Shown: positions 16,599 to 25,921 of the stretch, one piece after another
How the letters are laid out: each line of letters begins with the position of its first letter
Numbering within the stretch: the first letter of the stretch is position 1
Source: JAILLW01 sp045629045
Lineage (GTDB): Bacteria; Bacillota; Clostridia; Lachnospirales; Lachnospiraceae
Length of the DNA: 64,000 bases
Direction: 5' to 3'
Assembly: GCA_045629045.1 (NCBI GenBank)
Contig: JAZQQM010000027.1
Span: 62,001 to 126,000, forward strand
Program-made: the position numbers and the translations under genes
The notes under the pieces: generated by a model
Database searches by the model: none
Seen by the model: the letters and a program-made list of their open reading frames with translations, nothing else
Told to the model about the DNA's origin: nothing

Positions 16599-18616
16599 TG
16601 GGTAAAAACATTTTTATAGCCGAGAAACCGTCGGTGGCAAGACAGTTTGCCGAAGCACTGAAAATTAACGGAAGTTCAAAAGACGGTTATATCGAATCAG
16701 ATACTGCAATAGTAACATGGTGTGTAGGTCATCTGGTTACAATGTCGTATCCTGAAGTTTATGATGAAAAATTAAAAAGATGGTCTCTGGATACAATTCC
16801 GTTTATTCCTACCGAGTATAAGTATGAGGTAATTAATGATGTTAAGAAACAGTTTAACATTGTTTCGGGTCTTCTCAACAGAGATGACATAGATGTCATA
16901 TATGTTTGTACAGACTCGGGAAGAGAGGGAGAGTATATCTATAGATTGGTCGAAACAATGGCCAATGTGTCGGGTAAAGTTCGTAAAAGAGTCTGGATTG
17001 ATTCTCAAACCGAGGAAGAAATATTAAGAGGTGTCCGCGAAGCAAAAGATTTATCGGAATATGATAATCTGTGTGCTGCGGCTTATTTGCGTGCCAAAGA
17101 AGATTATCTAATGGGAATTAATTTCAGCCGTGTACTTACATTAAAATACGGCTACAGTGTTAAGAATTTTCTTAATGCGGATAAGGGCGTGGTTTCTGTA
17201 GGCCGAGTTATGACATGTGTTCTCGGAATGGTAGTTAACAGAGAAAGAGAAATTCGAGCATTTACAAAGACTCCTTTTTATCGTGTTCTGGCAAATGTGT
17301 TGCTTAAAGATAAAAAAGTTGAATGTGAATGGCGGGCAATTGAAGGCTCAAAGTATTATGCCTCACCGTTATTATATAAGGAAAACGGATTTAAGAATAA
17401 AGAGTCTGCGGAAGAACTTGTTGCATTTTTGAATAATAAACAGGCTGCGGTTAATTCCGTAGAAAAGAAAAAAGAAAATAAAAATGCACCGTTATTATAT
17501 AATCTGGCCGAACTTCAGAATGATTGTTCAAAATATTTTAAGATAAGCCCGGAAGAGACACTTAAAATCGCACAGGAATTATATGAAAAGAAAATGACAA
17601 CTTATCCCAGAACTGACGCGCGTGTTCTGTCTACCGCAGTTGCCAAAGAAATTAATAAGAATATAAACGGACTTACATATTATTCCTATGTATCCGAATT
17701 TGCAAAGGAAATTCTGGCAAATAATTTATATAAGGATTTAGCTAAAACAAGGTATGTAAACGATAAGCAGATTACAGACCATTATGCTATTATTCCTACG
17801 GGACAGGGCCTTAATAATCTTAAAAATCTTAACCCTACCACTGCAAAAGTGTATGAAATTATAGTAAGAAGATTTTTGGCAATATTTTATCCGCCCGCAA
17901 TATATCGTAAGGTGGCGCTTAGCGTAAATATAGACGGTGAAAGCCTGTTTGCCAATTTTAAAGTACTTGAAAACCCCGGATACCTTAAGGTTACGGAATT
18001 CAGCTTTAAAAAGAAAAAAGAAGATGATGCTCAAAAGGATGAAACCGAGAACAAAAATCCTGAAGATGAAGAGGAACAGGCTCTTGACGAGAGTTTGATG
18101 GAAACACTTAATTTACTTAAGAAGGGTGATATTCTTGACGTAAATGATATCTTTATAAAAGAAGGCGAAACCTCGCCCCCTAAAAGATATAATTCCGGCT
18201 CGTTGATTCTTGCAATGGAAAATGCAGGTCAGTTGATAGAGGACGAAGAATTAAGATCACAGATTAAAGGTTCCGGAATAGGAACTTCGGCTACTCGGTC
18301 GGGAATACTGGAAAAACTTAATAAGAATAATTATTTATGCACAAATAAAAAGACTCAGATTGTAACTCCGACATTACTGGGTGAAATGATTTTTGATGTG
18401 GTTGATGCTTCAATCAAACCGCTTCTTGATCCCAAACTGACAGCCAGTTGGGAAAAGGGACTTACGGGAGTGGCCAACGGTGAGATTACCGAAGACGAAT
18501 ACCTGCAAAAAATGAATGATTTCGTAATAAGAAGAACAAATCTTGTTAAAGAATTACGCAATGAAGGGGCGTTAAGACAAAAATTCAATTATGCCAAATC
18601 ATTTTACAAAAAATAA
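16598..18616 (+). CDS. topB: DNA topoisomerase III
   Basis: A 672-residue type IA topoisomerase that decatenates DNA through a transient 5'-phosphotyrosine. A Toprim domain opens the protein (FIAEKPSVARQFAEAL, then TDSGREGEYIY). The catalytic Tyr336 lies in MTTYPRTDARV. The acidic insert around residues 470-495 and the lack of C-terminal zinc fingers fit the short bacterial TopB form. It overlaps the upstream ATPase gene by one base. Confidence 0.95.
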   Translation: MGKNIFIAEKPSVARQFAEALKINGSSKDGYIESDTAIVTWCVGHLVTMSYPEVYDEKLKRWSLDTIPFIPTEYKYEVINDVKKQFNIVSGLLNRDDIDVIYVCTDSGREGEYIYRLVETMANVSGKVRKRVWIDSQTEEEILRGVREAKDLSEYDNLCAAAYLRAKEDYLMGINFSRVLTLKYGYSVKNFLNADKGVVSVGRVMTCVLGMVVNREREIRAFTKTPFYRVLANVLLKDKKVECEWRAIEGSKYYASPLLYKENGFKNKESAEELVAFLNNKQAAVNSVEKKKENKNAPLLYNLAELQNDCSKYFKISPEETLKIAQELYEKKMTTYPRTDARVLSTAVAKEINKNINGLTYYSYVSEFAKEILANNLYKDLAKTRYVNDKQITDHYAIIPTGQGLNNLKNLNPTTAKVYEIIVRRFLAIFYPPAIYRKVALSVNIDGESLFANFKVLENPGYLKVTEFSFKKKKEDDAQKDETENKNPEDEEEQALDESLMETLNLLKKGDILDVNDIFIKEGETSPPKRYNSGSLILAMENAGQLIEDEELRSQIKGSGIGTSATRSGILEKLNKNNYLCTNKKTQIVTPTLLGEMIFDVVDASIKPLLDPKLTASWEKGLTGVANGEITEDEYLQKMNDFVIRRTNLVKELRNEGALRQKFNYAKSFYKK

Positions 18617-18641
18617 AGTTATGCTGGATTTTTGACATATT

Positions 18642-18670
18642 TTGTGAGAAAATGATGTTTGGTCTATAAA
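18642..18670 (+). promoter_or_regulatory. Promoter for the NifU-like/GGGtGRT pair
   Basis: TTGTGA (18642-18647), a 17-nt spacer and TATAAA (18665-18670) leave a leader of about 55 nt before the strong AAGGAG site. An additional TTGACA at 18632 lacks a good partner. Confidence 0.45.
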
Positions 18671-18729
18671 TAGGCATATTGGGTGCCATTTATCGAATAA
18701 TTATTTATATCTTTGAAAGGAGTTTTCAC

Positions 18730-19434
18730 ATGATCTATTCAAAAGAAGTTGAAGAAATGTGTAAAGTAAAGCAGGGCGTACATCATGGCGCAGCTCCCAT
18801 TCCTGAAGAGGCTAAATGGGTTAAAGCTAAGGAAGTTAAGGACATTTCCGGCTATACACATGGTGTAGGCTGGTGTGCACCTCAGCAGGGCGCATGTAAG
18901 CTTTCCTTAAATGTTAAGGACGGTATCATTCAGGAGGCATTGGTTGAGACACTTGGATGCTCAGGTATGACTCACTCGGCAGCTATGGCAGCTGAAATTC
19001 TTCCCGGATTAACAGTTATGGAAGCTCTTAATACAGACCTTGTTTGTGATGCTATTAATACAGCAATGAGAGAGTTATTCTTACAGATCGTTTACGGACG
19101 TTCTCAGTCAGCTTTCTCAGAAGACGGTCTTGCAATCGGCGCAGGATTAGAGGACCTTGGTAAGGGAACACGTACTATGGTTGGTACAACTTACGGTACA
19201 TTATCAAAGGGCCCCAGATATCTTGAATTAACAGACGGATATATCACAGGTATCGCTTTAGATGAAGATGATGAAATTATCGGTTACAAGTATGTTAACT
19301 TCGGTAAGATGATGGACTTCATCAAGAAGGGTGACGATGCCAATACTGCTCTTGAAAAGGCTTCAGGTCAGTACGGTCGTGTACAGGATGCAGTTAAGAT
19401 TATTGATCCTAGAACTGACAAAGAAGTTAAATAA
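18730..19434 (+). CDS. NifU/IscU-like iron-sulfur scaffold protein (partner of GGGtGRT protein)
   Basis: A 234-residue protein with an IscU-type core. ATG 18730 is supported by GAAAGGAG; the upstream in-frame ATG at 18679 is not. Cys56 (GACKLSL) and Cys77 (TLGCSGM) match the first two scaffold cysteines of IscU. The third cysteine (the HCS motif) has no counterpart; extra cysteines occur at 11, 49 and 106. The C-terminal ~90 residues are specific to this subfamily. It is followed after 14 nt by the GGGtGRT gene. I infer a cofactor-related role but the function is not established. Confidence 0.8.
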   Translation: MIYSKEVEEMCKVKQGVHHGAAPIPEEAKWVKAKEVKDISGYTHGVGWCAPQQGACKLSLNVKDGIIQEALVETLGCSGMTHSAAMAAEILPGLTVMEALNTDLVCDAINTAMRELFLQIVYGRSQSAFSEDGLAIGAGLEDLGKGTRTMVGTTYGTLSKGPRYLELTDGYITGIALDEDDEIIGYKYVNFGKMMDFIKKGDDANTALEKASGQYGRVQDAVKIIDPRTDKEVK

Positions 19435-19448
19435 GGAGGGATAAGAAA

Positions 19449-20468
19449 ATGGCATTATTTGAATCTTATGAAAGAAGAGAGCCCCAGATCCTTGCTAAAT
19501 TAAAGGAGTATGGTATCTCATCTATTGAAGAGTGTAAAGAAATTACAGAAGCAGCCGGCATTGATGTATACCACCTTATCGAAGGTATTCAGCCTATCTG
19601 TTTCGAAAATGCAAAGTGGGCTTACACAGTAGGTGCTGCTATTGCTATTAAAAAGAATTGCCGTAAGGCCGCTGATGCTGCAGCAGCTATCGGTGAAGGA
19701 CTTCAGGCTTTCTGTATTCCCGGATCTGTTGCCGATACACGTAAGGTTGGTCTTGGACACGGTAATTTAGGTAAGATGCTTCTTGAAGAAGAAACAGAAT
19801 GTTTCGCTTTCCTTGCCGGTCACGAATCATTTGCAGCTGCCGAAGGTGCTATCGGTATTGCAGAAAAGGCTAACAAGGTACGTAAGACTCCTTTAAGAGT
19901 TATTCTTAACGGTCTTGGTAAAGATGCTGCTCAAATTATTTCTCGTATCAATGGATTCACATTCGTTGAAACAGAATACGATCCTTATACAAATACTGTA
20001 AAAGAAGTATCACGTAAGAGCTACTCAAAGGATGCTAATTCTCCTCGTGCAAAGGTTAACTGCTACGGCGCTAACGATGTATGCGAAGGTGTTGCAATTA
20101 TGTGGAAGGAAAACGTTGATGTTTCTATAACAGGTAACTCAACTAACCCTACAAGATTCCAGCATCCTGTTGCAGGTACATACAAGAAGGAGAGAATCGA
20201 AGCCGGCAAGAAGTATTTCTCGGTTGCTTCAGGCGGCGGTACAGGACGTACACTTCATCCCGATAACATGGCTGCAGGCCCTGCTTCATACGGTATGACA
20301 GATACAATGGGACGTATGCATTCAGATGCTCAGTTCGCAGGTTCTTCTTCAGTTCCCGCTCACGTTGAGATGATGGGTCTTATCGGTGCAGGTAACAACC
20401 CGATGGTTGGTATGACAGTTTCTACTGCAGTATCAATCGAAGAGGCTGCTACAGCAGGTAAGTTCTAA
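19449..20468 (+). CDS. GGGtGRT family protein
   Basis: A 339-residue protein of the family named for its GGGTGRT motif (residues 262-268). No catalytic activity is known to me. It has no signal peptide or membrane segment. The Gly/Ala-rich stretches (AADAAAAIGEG, GLGHGNLGKML) suggest a compact alpha/beta enzyme fold. The pairing with an IscU-like protein, with a GGAGG site and a 14-nt gap, suggests a joint role in metal-cluster or redox chemistry. Strong Shine-Dalgarno sites and a strong terminator fit high expression. Confidence 0.85.
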   Translation: MALFESYERREPQILAKLKEYGISSIEECKEITEAAGIDVYHLIEGIQPICFENAKWAYTVGAAIAIKKNCRKAADAAAAIGEGLQAFCIPGSVADTRKVGLGHGNLGKMLLEEETECFAFLAGHESFAAAEGAIGIAEKANKVRKTPLRVILNGLGKDAAQIISRINGFTFVETEYDPYTNTVKEVSRKSYSKDANSPRAKVNCYGANDVCEGVAIMWKENVDVSITGNSTNPTRFQHPVAGTYKKERIEAGKKYFSVASGGGTGRTLHPDNMAAGPASYGMTDTMGRMHSDAQFAGSSSVPAHVEMMGLIGAGNNPMVGMTVSTAVSIEEAATAGKF

Positions 20469-20485
20469 TTGTAAAGAATAAAATC

Positions 20486-20519
20486 AAGGCTCTGATTCGT
20501 TTGAATCAGAGCCTTTTTT
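20486..20519 (+). terminator. Terminator after the NifU-like/GGGtGRT operon
   Basis: A 13-bp perfect stem (AAGGCTCTGATTC and its complement) with a GTTT loop is followed by a run of T. Confidence 0.95.
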
Positions 20520-20545
20520 ATAACAAAAATTATTTAAATTTAAAA

Positions 20546-21145
20546 TTATTCTTCGACAGGTTCTTCCTCTGTAACAATACCGTCGTCAATAGGATTTTCT
20601 CCAATGTACTCCTCGTCATAATCATATTCGTCGGATGTATCGGTTGAATCTATTGTTTCGGTTTCGATTCCGAAATCATTGGAAGTATCATCAGAATCAG
20701 TTTCTAAGTTATATTCGCCGTGAATAATTTTGACAATAGATTTAAGTTCGCTGTTAGCTCTCTTGTAGTAGAGGAAAGCAGTTTCGGCATCCACGGATGA
20801 ATATTCACCTTCGTATGCAATCCTATACAGCTTAACGGCTTCGTTCATATCATTTGATGCATTGATTGCAAGCTGTGACAGTGCATCAAGCTCCGGTGGA
20901 ACGGTAAGCTGAGACATTTGCTGGAAGTTAGTATTTAATGAATCAAGATATCCCAACAATTCAGAAGCCGAACCTTCATCTTCGGGATTAATCATATTGA
21001 TATTATTATTAAGTGTTTCTACATTTTGGAAGAACAGCTCCATATTGGCTTTGTACACGGCAAGCTGTTTGTCTTCTTCGGGATTTGAACAACCGCAAAT
21101 ACCCAAAACAAGAACACTTAAAACAATTAAAAGTCTCTTTTTCAT
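20546..21145 (-). CDS. Predicted lipoprotein with acidic tail
   Basis: A 199-residue exported protein of unknown function. The start at 21145 is chosen for AAAGGAG upstream and for the classical signal peptide MKKRLLIVLSVLVLGICGC, whose ICGC can act as a lipobox; the ORF extends 13 codons further without support. The mature part is mainly helical (about residues 25-140), then a ~55-residue Asp/Glu/Thr-rich tail runs to the end. It is transcribed toward the terminator of the GGGtGRT operon and away from metH. Confidence 0.8.
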   Translation of the reverse strand: MKKRLLIVLSVLVLGICGCSNPEEDKQLAVYKANMELFFQNVETLNNNINMINPEDEGSASELLGYLDSLNTNFQQMSQLTVPPELDALSQLAINASNDMNEAVKLYRIAYEGEYSSVDAETAFLYYKRANSELKSIVKIIHGEYNLETDSDDTSNDFGIETETIDSTDTSDEYDYDEEYIGENPIDDGIVTEEEPVEE

Positions 21146-21236
21146 TGGTTTCTCCTTTATTATTTTCCCTAAATAAGTTATCATAAATAAGATTTATTTA
21201 CAATAAAACATATAATTAATATGAGGAAGTATTTTA

Positions 21237-23657
21237 ATGAATAGAGAAGAATTTAAAAAATTATGCTCTGAAGGTTTTATATTTTTGGACGGAGCTACAG
21301 GATCGAATTTAATTAAAAAAGGCATGCCGAGCGGCGTATGTCCAGAAAAGTGGATAATTGATAACCCCGACGCAATAATTGAACTTCAAAAAGAGTATTA
21401 CGATGCGGGCTCGAATATTGTTTTGGCGCCGACTTTCACTGCAAACAGGATTAAGCTTGCAGAATACGGTCTTACTGATCAAATAAGAGAAATTAATCAT
21501 AAACTGGTGGCGTTGACCAAAGAAGCAGCCAAGGGTAAAGGCTATGTTGCCGCTGATATTTCCATGACGGGAAAGCAGTTAAAGCCCATGGGAGATATGG
21601 ATTTTGAGGAACTTATTGATGTATACAGAGAACAGATTTCATATATTTGTGAAGAAGGAGTAGATCTCATAATTATTGAGACTATGATGTCTTTACAGGA
21701 AACGCGTGCAGCTTTGATTGCGGCAAAGGAAACCTGCGAACTGCCTGTTCTGTGTTCACTGACCTTTGAAAATGACGGAAGAACACTTTACGGTTCCGAT
21801 CCCAAAACATGCGCAATAGTTCTGGAAAGTTTGGGGGCGAGCGCAGTGGGAGCCAACTGTTCGGCAGGACCGGATAAAATGGCTGATATTATAAAACAAA
21901 TGGCGGAAGTTGTATCTATTCCCGTTATTGCAAAACCAAATGCGGGAATGCCTTCTCTTGATAAGGACGGCAATACCGTATACAGCATGTCTGATGAAGA
22001 GTTTTCGTCATACGGTAAATTACTTGTGGAATCCGGAGCATCAATATTGGGCGGATGCTGCGGAACAGCGCCTTCATATATAAAAGCATTAAAAGAAAAG
22101 GTAAAGTCATTGGATTTACCCAAAAAGAACGATAATAAAGGTATCAGATTCCTGACAAGCGAAAGAAAAACCGTGTCTTTCGGTCTTAACGATCCTTTTA
22201 TAGTAGTAGGAGAAAGAATTAATCCAACAGGCAAAAAGAAGCTTCAGGAACAGTTAAGAGAAGAATGCATGGACATGGTTATGCAGTTTACCGAAGAACA
22301 GGAAGACTGCGGCGCTTCAATACTCGATATTAATGTCGGTATGGGAGGAATCGATGAAAAGAGCATGATGATTAAGGTCCTTGACCTTGTTTCAAATAAT
22401 ACATCATTACCTCTTTCGATAGATACTTCTCCGGTTGATGTTTTGGAAGCGGCCTTAAGAAGATATCCGGGCAGAGCATTGGTTAATTCCGTATCGGCTG
22501 AAGATAATGTTATGCTTCCCAAACTTTGTATTGCTAAAAAATACGGTGCTATGATAATAGTGCTTCCGTTGTCGGATGAAGGTCTTCCTAAGAATTTGGA
22601 TGAAAAAATCAAAAATATAAATAAAGTTCTGGATGCTGCTTATAATATTGGCTTTAAGAAAGAAGATATAGTTATCGACGGACTTGTATCAACTATCGGA
22701 GCAAATAAAAAAGCAGCGCTTGAAGTGCTTGAAACAATTAGATATGCAAAAGAAAACGGTCTTGCAACCACTTGCGGATTATCCAATATATCATTCGGAC
22801 TTCCGGAGAGAAGTTTTGTAAATACTGCTTTTCTTACCATGGCTATTAACGCAGGCCTTACCATGGCAATCATGAATCCTTCGCAGGAACTTTTGATGAA
22901 TGCGGCATTTGCAACAGACTTACTTAACAATAAGGACGGTGCCGATTTAAGATACATTGAAAGAATGAATGACAGGAACTATTCAATCAACGTGTCTACG
23001 GAGAATAAAAAAGTACAGGAACAGGATGCAAAGTCATCCGATGTTTTATTTAATGATGTGCTTAAGGGTAAAAACAACGTTATTGTTGAACATACAAAAG
23101 AAGAGATTAATAAGGGGAAAGATCCGCAGGTTATTTTGAACGAATCATTGTTACCGGCTATCGAAAAGGTAGGAGATTTGTTTAATGAAGGTAAGTATTT
23201 CCTTCCGCAATTGATTTCCTCGGCAGAAACCATGAAATCTTCAATCGAATATCTTGAACCGCTTATGCTTAAAAACGATGAAAGTAAAAATGCCCCGTTA
23301 ATCGTAATGGCTACCGTTAAAGGCGATATTCACGATATAGGCAAGAATCTTGTTACGCTGATGCTCAAAAATCATGGCTTCAGGGTAATGGATTTAGGTA
23401 AGGACGTGGAAAAAGAACTTATAATTGATACGGCTGTTAAGAATAATGCGGATATTATCGGACTTAGCGCTTTAATGACCACAACAATGTCCGAGATGAA
23501 AAATGTAGTAAATTATGCCAGAGAATGTGGCTGTAAATCAAAGATTATGGTTGGGGGTGCGGTAATCACTCAGGAATATGCAGACGAAATCGGTGCGGAT
23601 GCATATTCAAAGGATGCTGCGGATGCTGTTTTGGTTGCAAAAAGCTTAGTTAAATAA
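21237..23657 (+). CDS. metH: Cobalamin-dependent methionine synthase, form without reactivation domain
   Basis: An 806-residue enzyme that transfers the methyl group of methyl-tetrahydrofolate to homocysteine through B12. The homocysteine domain (about 1-295) has its zinc ligands at Cys208 (GANCSAG), Cys274 and Cys275 (GGCCGT). A pterin-binding domain follows (about 315-580; GERINPTG). Then come the cap and B12-binding domains, with the cobalt-ligating His699 in GDIHDIGKN. The chain ends after the B12 domain, about 400 residues short of E. coli MetH, so the AdoMet reactivation domain must be supplied by another gene, which is not in this window. Confidence 0.95.
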   Translation: MNREEFKKLCSEGFIFLDGATGSNLIKKGMPSGVCPEKWIIDNPDAIIELQKEYYDAGSNIVLAPTFTANRIKLAEYGLTDQIREINHKLVALTKEAAKGKGYVAADISMTGKQLKPMGDMDFEELIDVYREQISYICEEGVDLIIIETMMSLQETRAALIAAKETCELPVLCSLTFENDGRTLYGSDPKTCAIVLESLGASAVGANCSAGPDKMADIIKQMAEVVSIPVIAKPNAGMPSLDKDGNTVYSMSDEEFSSYGKLLVESGASILGGCCGTAPSYIKALKEKVKSLDLPKKNDNKGIRFLTSERKTVSFGLNDPFIVVGERINPTGKKKLQEQLREECMDMVMQFTEEQEDCGASILDINVGMGGIDEKSMMIKVLDLVSNNTSLPLSIDTSPVDVLEAALRRYPGRALVNSVSAEDNVMLPKLCIAKKYGAMIIVLPLSDEGLPKNLDEKIKNINKVLDAAYNIGFKKEDIVIDGLVSTIGANKKAALEVLETIRYAKENGLATTCGLSNISFGLPERSFVNTAFLTMAINAGLTMAIMNPSQELLMNAAFATDLLNNKDGADLRYIERMNDRNYSINVSTENKKVQEQDAKSSDVLFNDVLKGKNNVIVEHTKEEINKGKDPQVILNESLLPAIEKVGDLFNEGKYFLPQLISSAETMKSSIEYLEPLMLKNDESKNAPLIVMATVKGDIHDIGKNLVTLMLKNHGFRVMDLGKDVEKELIIDTAVKNNADIIGLSALMTTTMSEMKNVVNYARECGCKSKIMVGGAVITQEYADEIGADAYSKDAADAVLVAKSLVK

Positions 23658-23703
23658 TATAATTAGTAAGATTTACATAACATAGTAATTGTAGGTGATA
23701 AAA

Positions 23704-25320
23704 ATGATTGGTGCAGATGCAATAGTTAAGTGTTTGGAATTAGAGGGAGTAGACAGAGTATTCGGTTATCCGGGTGTTGCCATATGTCCTTTCTATAACA
23801 GTATTTTAGACAGTAATATTAAAACGGTACTTATTCGTACCGAACAAAATGCTGCTCATGCTGCTTCCGGATATGCAAGAGTGTCCGACAAAGTAGGTGT
23901 ATGTGCCGTAACTTCAGGCCCCGGTGCAACAAATGTAATAACCGGAATAGCAACGGCGTTTGCAGACAGCATTCCTCTTGTTTGCATTACAGGTCAGGTA
24001 AATTCGGAATTACTCGGTTCTGATGTGTTCCAGGAAGCCGATATAACGGGAGCCGTGGAATCTTTTGTTAAATATAGTTATTTGGTTAGGGACGTCAATG
24101 ATATTCCCCGGATTATGAAGGAAGCTTTTTATATAGCAAATTCCGGACGTAAGGGACCTGTTCTTATTGATGTTCCTATTGATGTCCAGAATTCGGAATT
24201 GAAGAAATTCGCATATCCGGAATCAATCAATATGCGAACCTATAAGCCCACTGTTAAAGGTAATATGGTACAGATTAAAAAGGTGGCAGACAAACTGTCC
24301 AAAGCAAAAAGACCTATTATTTGTGCGGGCGGCGGTGTGATTTTAGCCAATGCTATTGATGAAATCAGAACATTTGTTAATAAGCATGATATTCCTGTTG
24401 TTTCTACGATGATGGGAATAGGGGTAATGCCCACAAAGGATTCTTTGTATTTCGGTATGGTGGGAAATAACGGTAAACCCTATGCCAACCGTGCCATGAA
24501 CGAAGCCGATCTTATAATAATGGTAGGGGCCAGAGTTGCCGACAGAGCAATTTCCCAGCCGGATTTGATTATGGAGAACAAGGTTCTTATTCATATTGAT
24601 GTAGACCCTGCGGAAATCGGCAAAAATGCGCAGCCTTCTATTCCGTTGGTAGGTGATGTTAAGTATATTTTTGAAGATTTAAACAATATGGATTTTACCG
24701 GAAACTATATTGAATGGGTTAATGATTTAAGAGTATACAGAGAAAATATGGAGATTAAGAGATCTCCCAATAAGGATTACGTTGATCCTGCCGAATTTAT
24801 TACGATTTTATCCGACAAAATGAAAGATGATGCTGTATATGTTGCGGACGTAGGACAGAACCAGATTTGGTCATGTGCATATCATAAAGTAAAAAGCGGA
24901 AGATTCCTTACATCCGGCGGAATGGGAACTATGGGATATTCTATCCCTGCTGCCATGGGTGCGAAAATCGCATGTCCCGACAGACAGGTAATCGCTGTTT
25001 GCGGTGACGGTTCTTTCCAAATGTCAATGATGGAACTTGCAACCATGAAACAACATAATGTACCTGTTAAGATAATAGTATTCAGAAATAATTATCTCGG
25101 AATGGTAAGAGAATATCAGCACTATACATATGAAGACAATTATTCCGTTGTGGATATTAAAGGTGCGCCGTTACTTGATAAAATTTCGGAAGCTTATGAA
25201 ATTAAGTATATGCGTCTTGAAAATATGTCAAAAGCGTCGTCAACAATTGATGAATTTTTGAAAAAAGATGAATCTGTCATATTGGAATGTATGATTGATC
25301 CATATGATTTGGTTAAGTAA
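23704..25320 (+). CDS. ilvB: Acetolactate synthase large subunit (second copy)
   Basis: A 538-residue ThDP enzyme, paralogous to the product of 409-2097. ATG 23704 is preferred because AGGTG sits 6 nt upstream; the GTG at 23695 overlaps that site. It has the catalytic Glu in RTEQNAAHAASGYARV and the ThDP motif GDGSFQMSMMELATM to FRNN. The early VFGYPGV departs from the usual GYPGG. Two regulatory-subunit genes and ilvC follow in the same direction, so this copy belongs to a dedicated branched-chain operon. Confidence 0.93.
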   Translation: MIGADAIVKCLELEGVDRVFGYPGVAICPFYNSILDSNIKTVLIRTEQNAAHAASGYARVSDKVGVCAVTSGPGATNVITGIATAFADSIPLVCITGQVNSELLGSDVFQEADITGAVESFVKYSYLVRDVNDIPRIMKEAFYIANSGRKGPVLIDVPIDVQNSELKKFAYPESINMRTYKPTVKGNMVQIKKVADKLSKAKRPIICAGGGVILANAIDEIRTFVNKHDIPVVSTMMGIGVMPTKDSLYFGMVGNNGKPYANRAMNEADLIIMVGARVADRAISQPDLIMENKVLIHIDVDPAEIGKNAQPSIPLVGDVKYIFEDLNNMDFTGNYIEWVNDLRVYRENMEIKRSPNKDYVDPAEFITILSDKMKDDAVYVADVGQNQIWSCAYHKVKSGRFLTSGGMGTMGYSIPAAMGAKIACPDRQVIAVCGDGSFQMSMMELATMKQHNVPVKIIVFRNNYLGMVREYQHYTYEDNYSVVDIKGAPLLDKISEAYEIKYMRLENMSKASSTIDEFLKKDESVILECMIDPYDLVK

Positions 25321-25332
25321 GGGGCTTTAATT

Positions 25333-25818
25333 ATGAAAAAGATATACTCAGTTCTTGTTGAAAACAGATCAGGTGTTCTTTGCAAGGTGGCAGGACTGTT
25401 TTCCAGAAGAAATTTCAATATTGATTCTTTGGCTGTGGGCGAGACGGAAGACCATAATGTATCAAGAATGACTATTTTATCTTCCGGTGATAAGCGTACA
25501 ATAGAACAGGTTGAAAAACAGTTAAACAAAAAACTTGATGTTATTAAGGTAAAAACCTTTTTTGAAGAAGAAAGCATTTGCAGGGAATTATTATTCGTAA
25601 AGGTTAAATATAATAAGTCTAACAGAAGAGACATTATGGAGAATTGTGAAATAATGGGAGCGACTATTGTAGACATGTCTACAAATATGATGCTTATCCA
25701 AATGTGTGATACTCCGGAACGTGTACAGATACTTCTTGATATGTTTAAATCAATTTCGATTGTCGAAGTTGCGAGAACCGGATGTCTGGCATTACAAAAA
25801 TGTACCGAATCAGACTGA
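25333..25818 (+). CDS. ilvN: Acetolactate synthase small (regulatory) subunit, copy 1
   Basis: A 161-residue ACT-domain subunit that activates the large subunit and mediates valine feedback. The N-terminal ACT signature is YSVLVENRSGVLCKVAGLFS with RRNFNIDSL, followed by the C-terminal regulatory domain ending VARTGCLALQK. It lies 12 nt after ilvB. It is clearly diverged from the next small subunit, so the pair is not a recent duplication. Confidence 0.92.
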   Translation: MKKIYSVLVENRSGVLCKVAGLFSRRNFNIDSLAVGETEDHNVSRMTILSSGDKRTIEQVEKQLNKKLDVIKVKTFFEEESICRELLFVKVKYNKSNRRDIMENCEIMGATIVDMSTNMMLIQMCDTPERVQILLDMFKSISIVEVARTGCLALQKCTESD

Positions 25819-25862
25819 ATTTATATGCAACATTACCTTGAAATCTAGTTTTTATAGTGCTA

Positions 25863-25898
25863 AAATTTAGCCTAGTGCAGTTGCACAGGGCTAAATTT
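25863..25898 (+). promoter_or_regulatory. Long hairpin between the two small-subunit genes
   Basis: AAATTTAGCC pairs with GGCTAAATTT and encloses a second short stem, GTGC-AGTT-GCAC. There is no T-run after it, so it is more likely an mRNA processing or stability element, or a partial attenuator, than a full terminator. Confidence 0.6.
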
Positions 25899-25921
25899 AT
25901 GTTAAGTTATGGGAGATTATT

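Noticed and set aside
25863..25898. The hairpin between the two ilv small-subunit genes as a Rho-independent terminator or T-box
   Set aside because: No T-run follows, and no T-box specifier, AG-bulge or antiterminator sequence is present. It is listed as a hairpin only.
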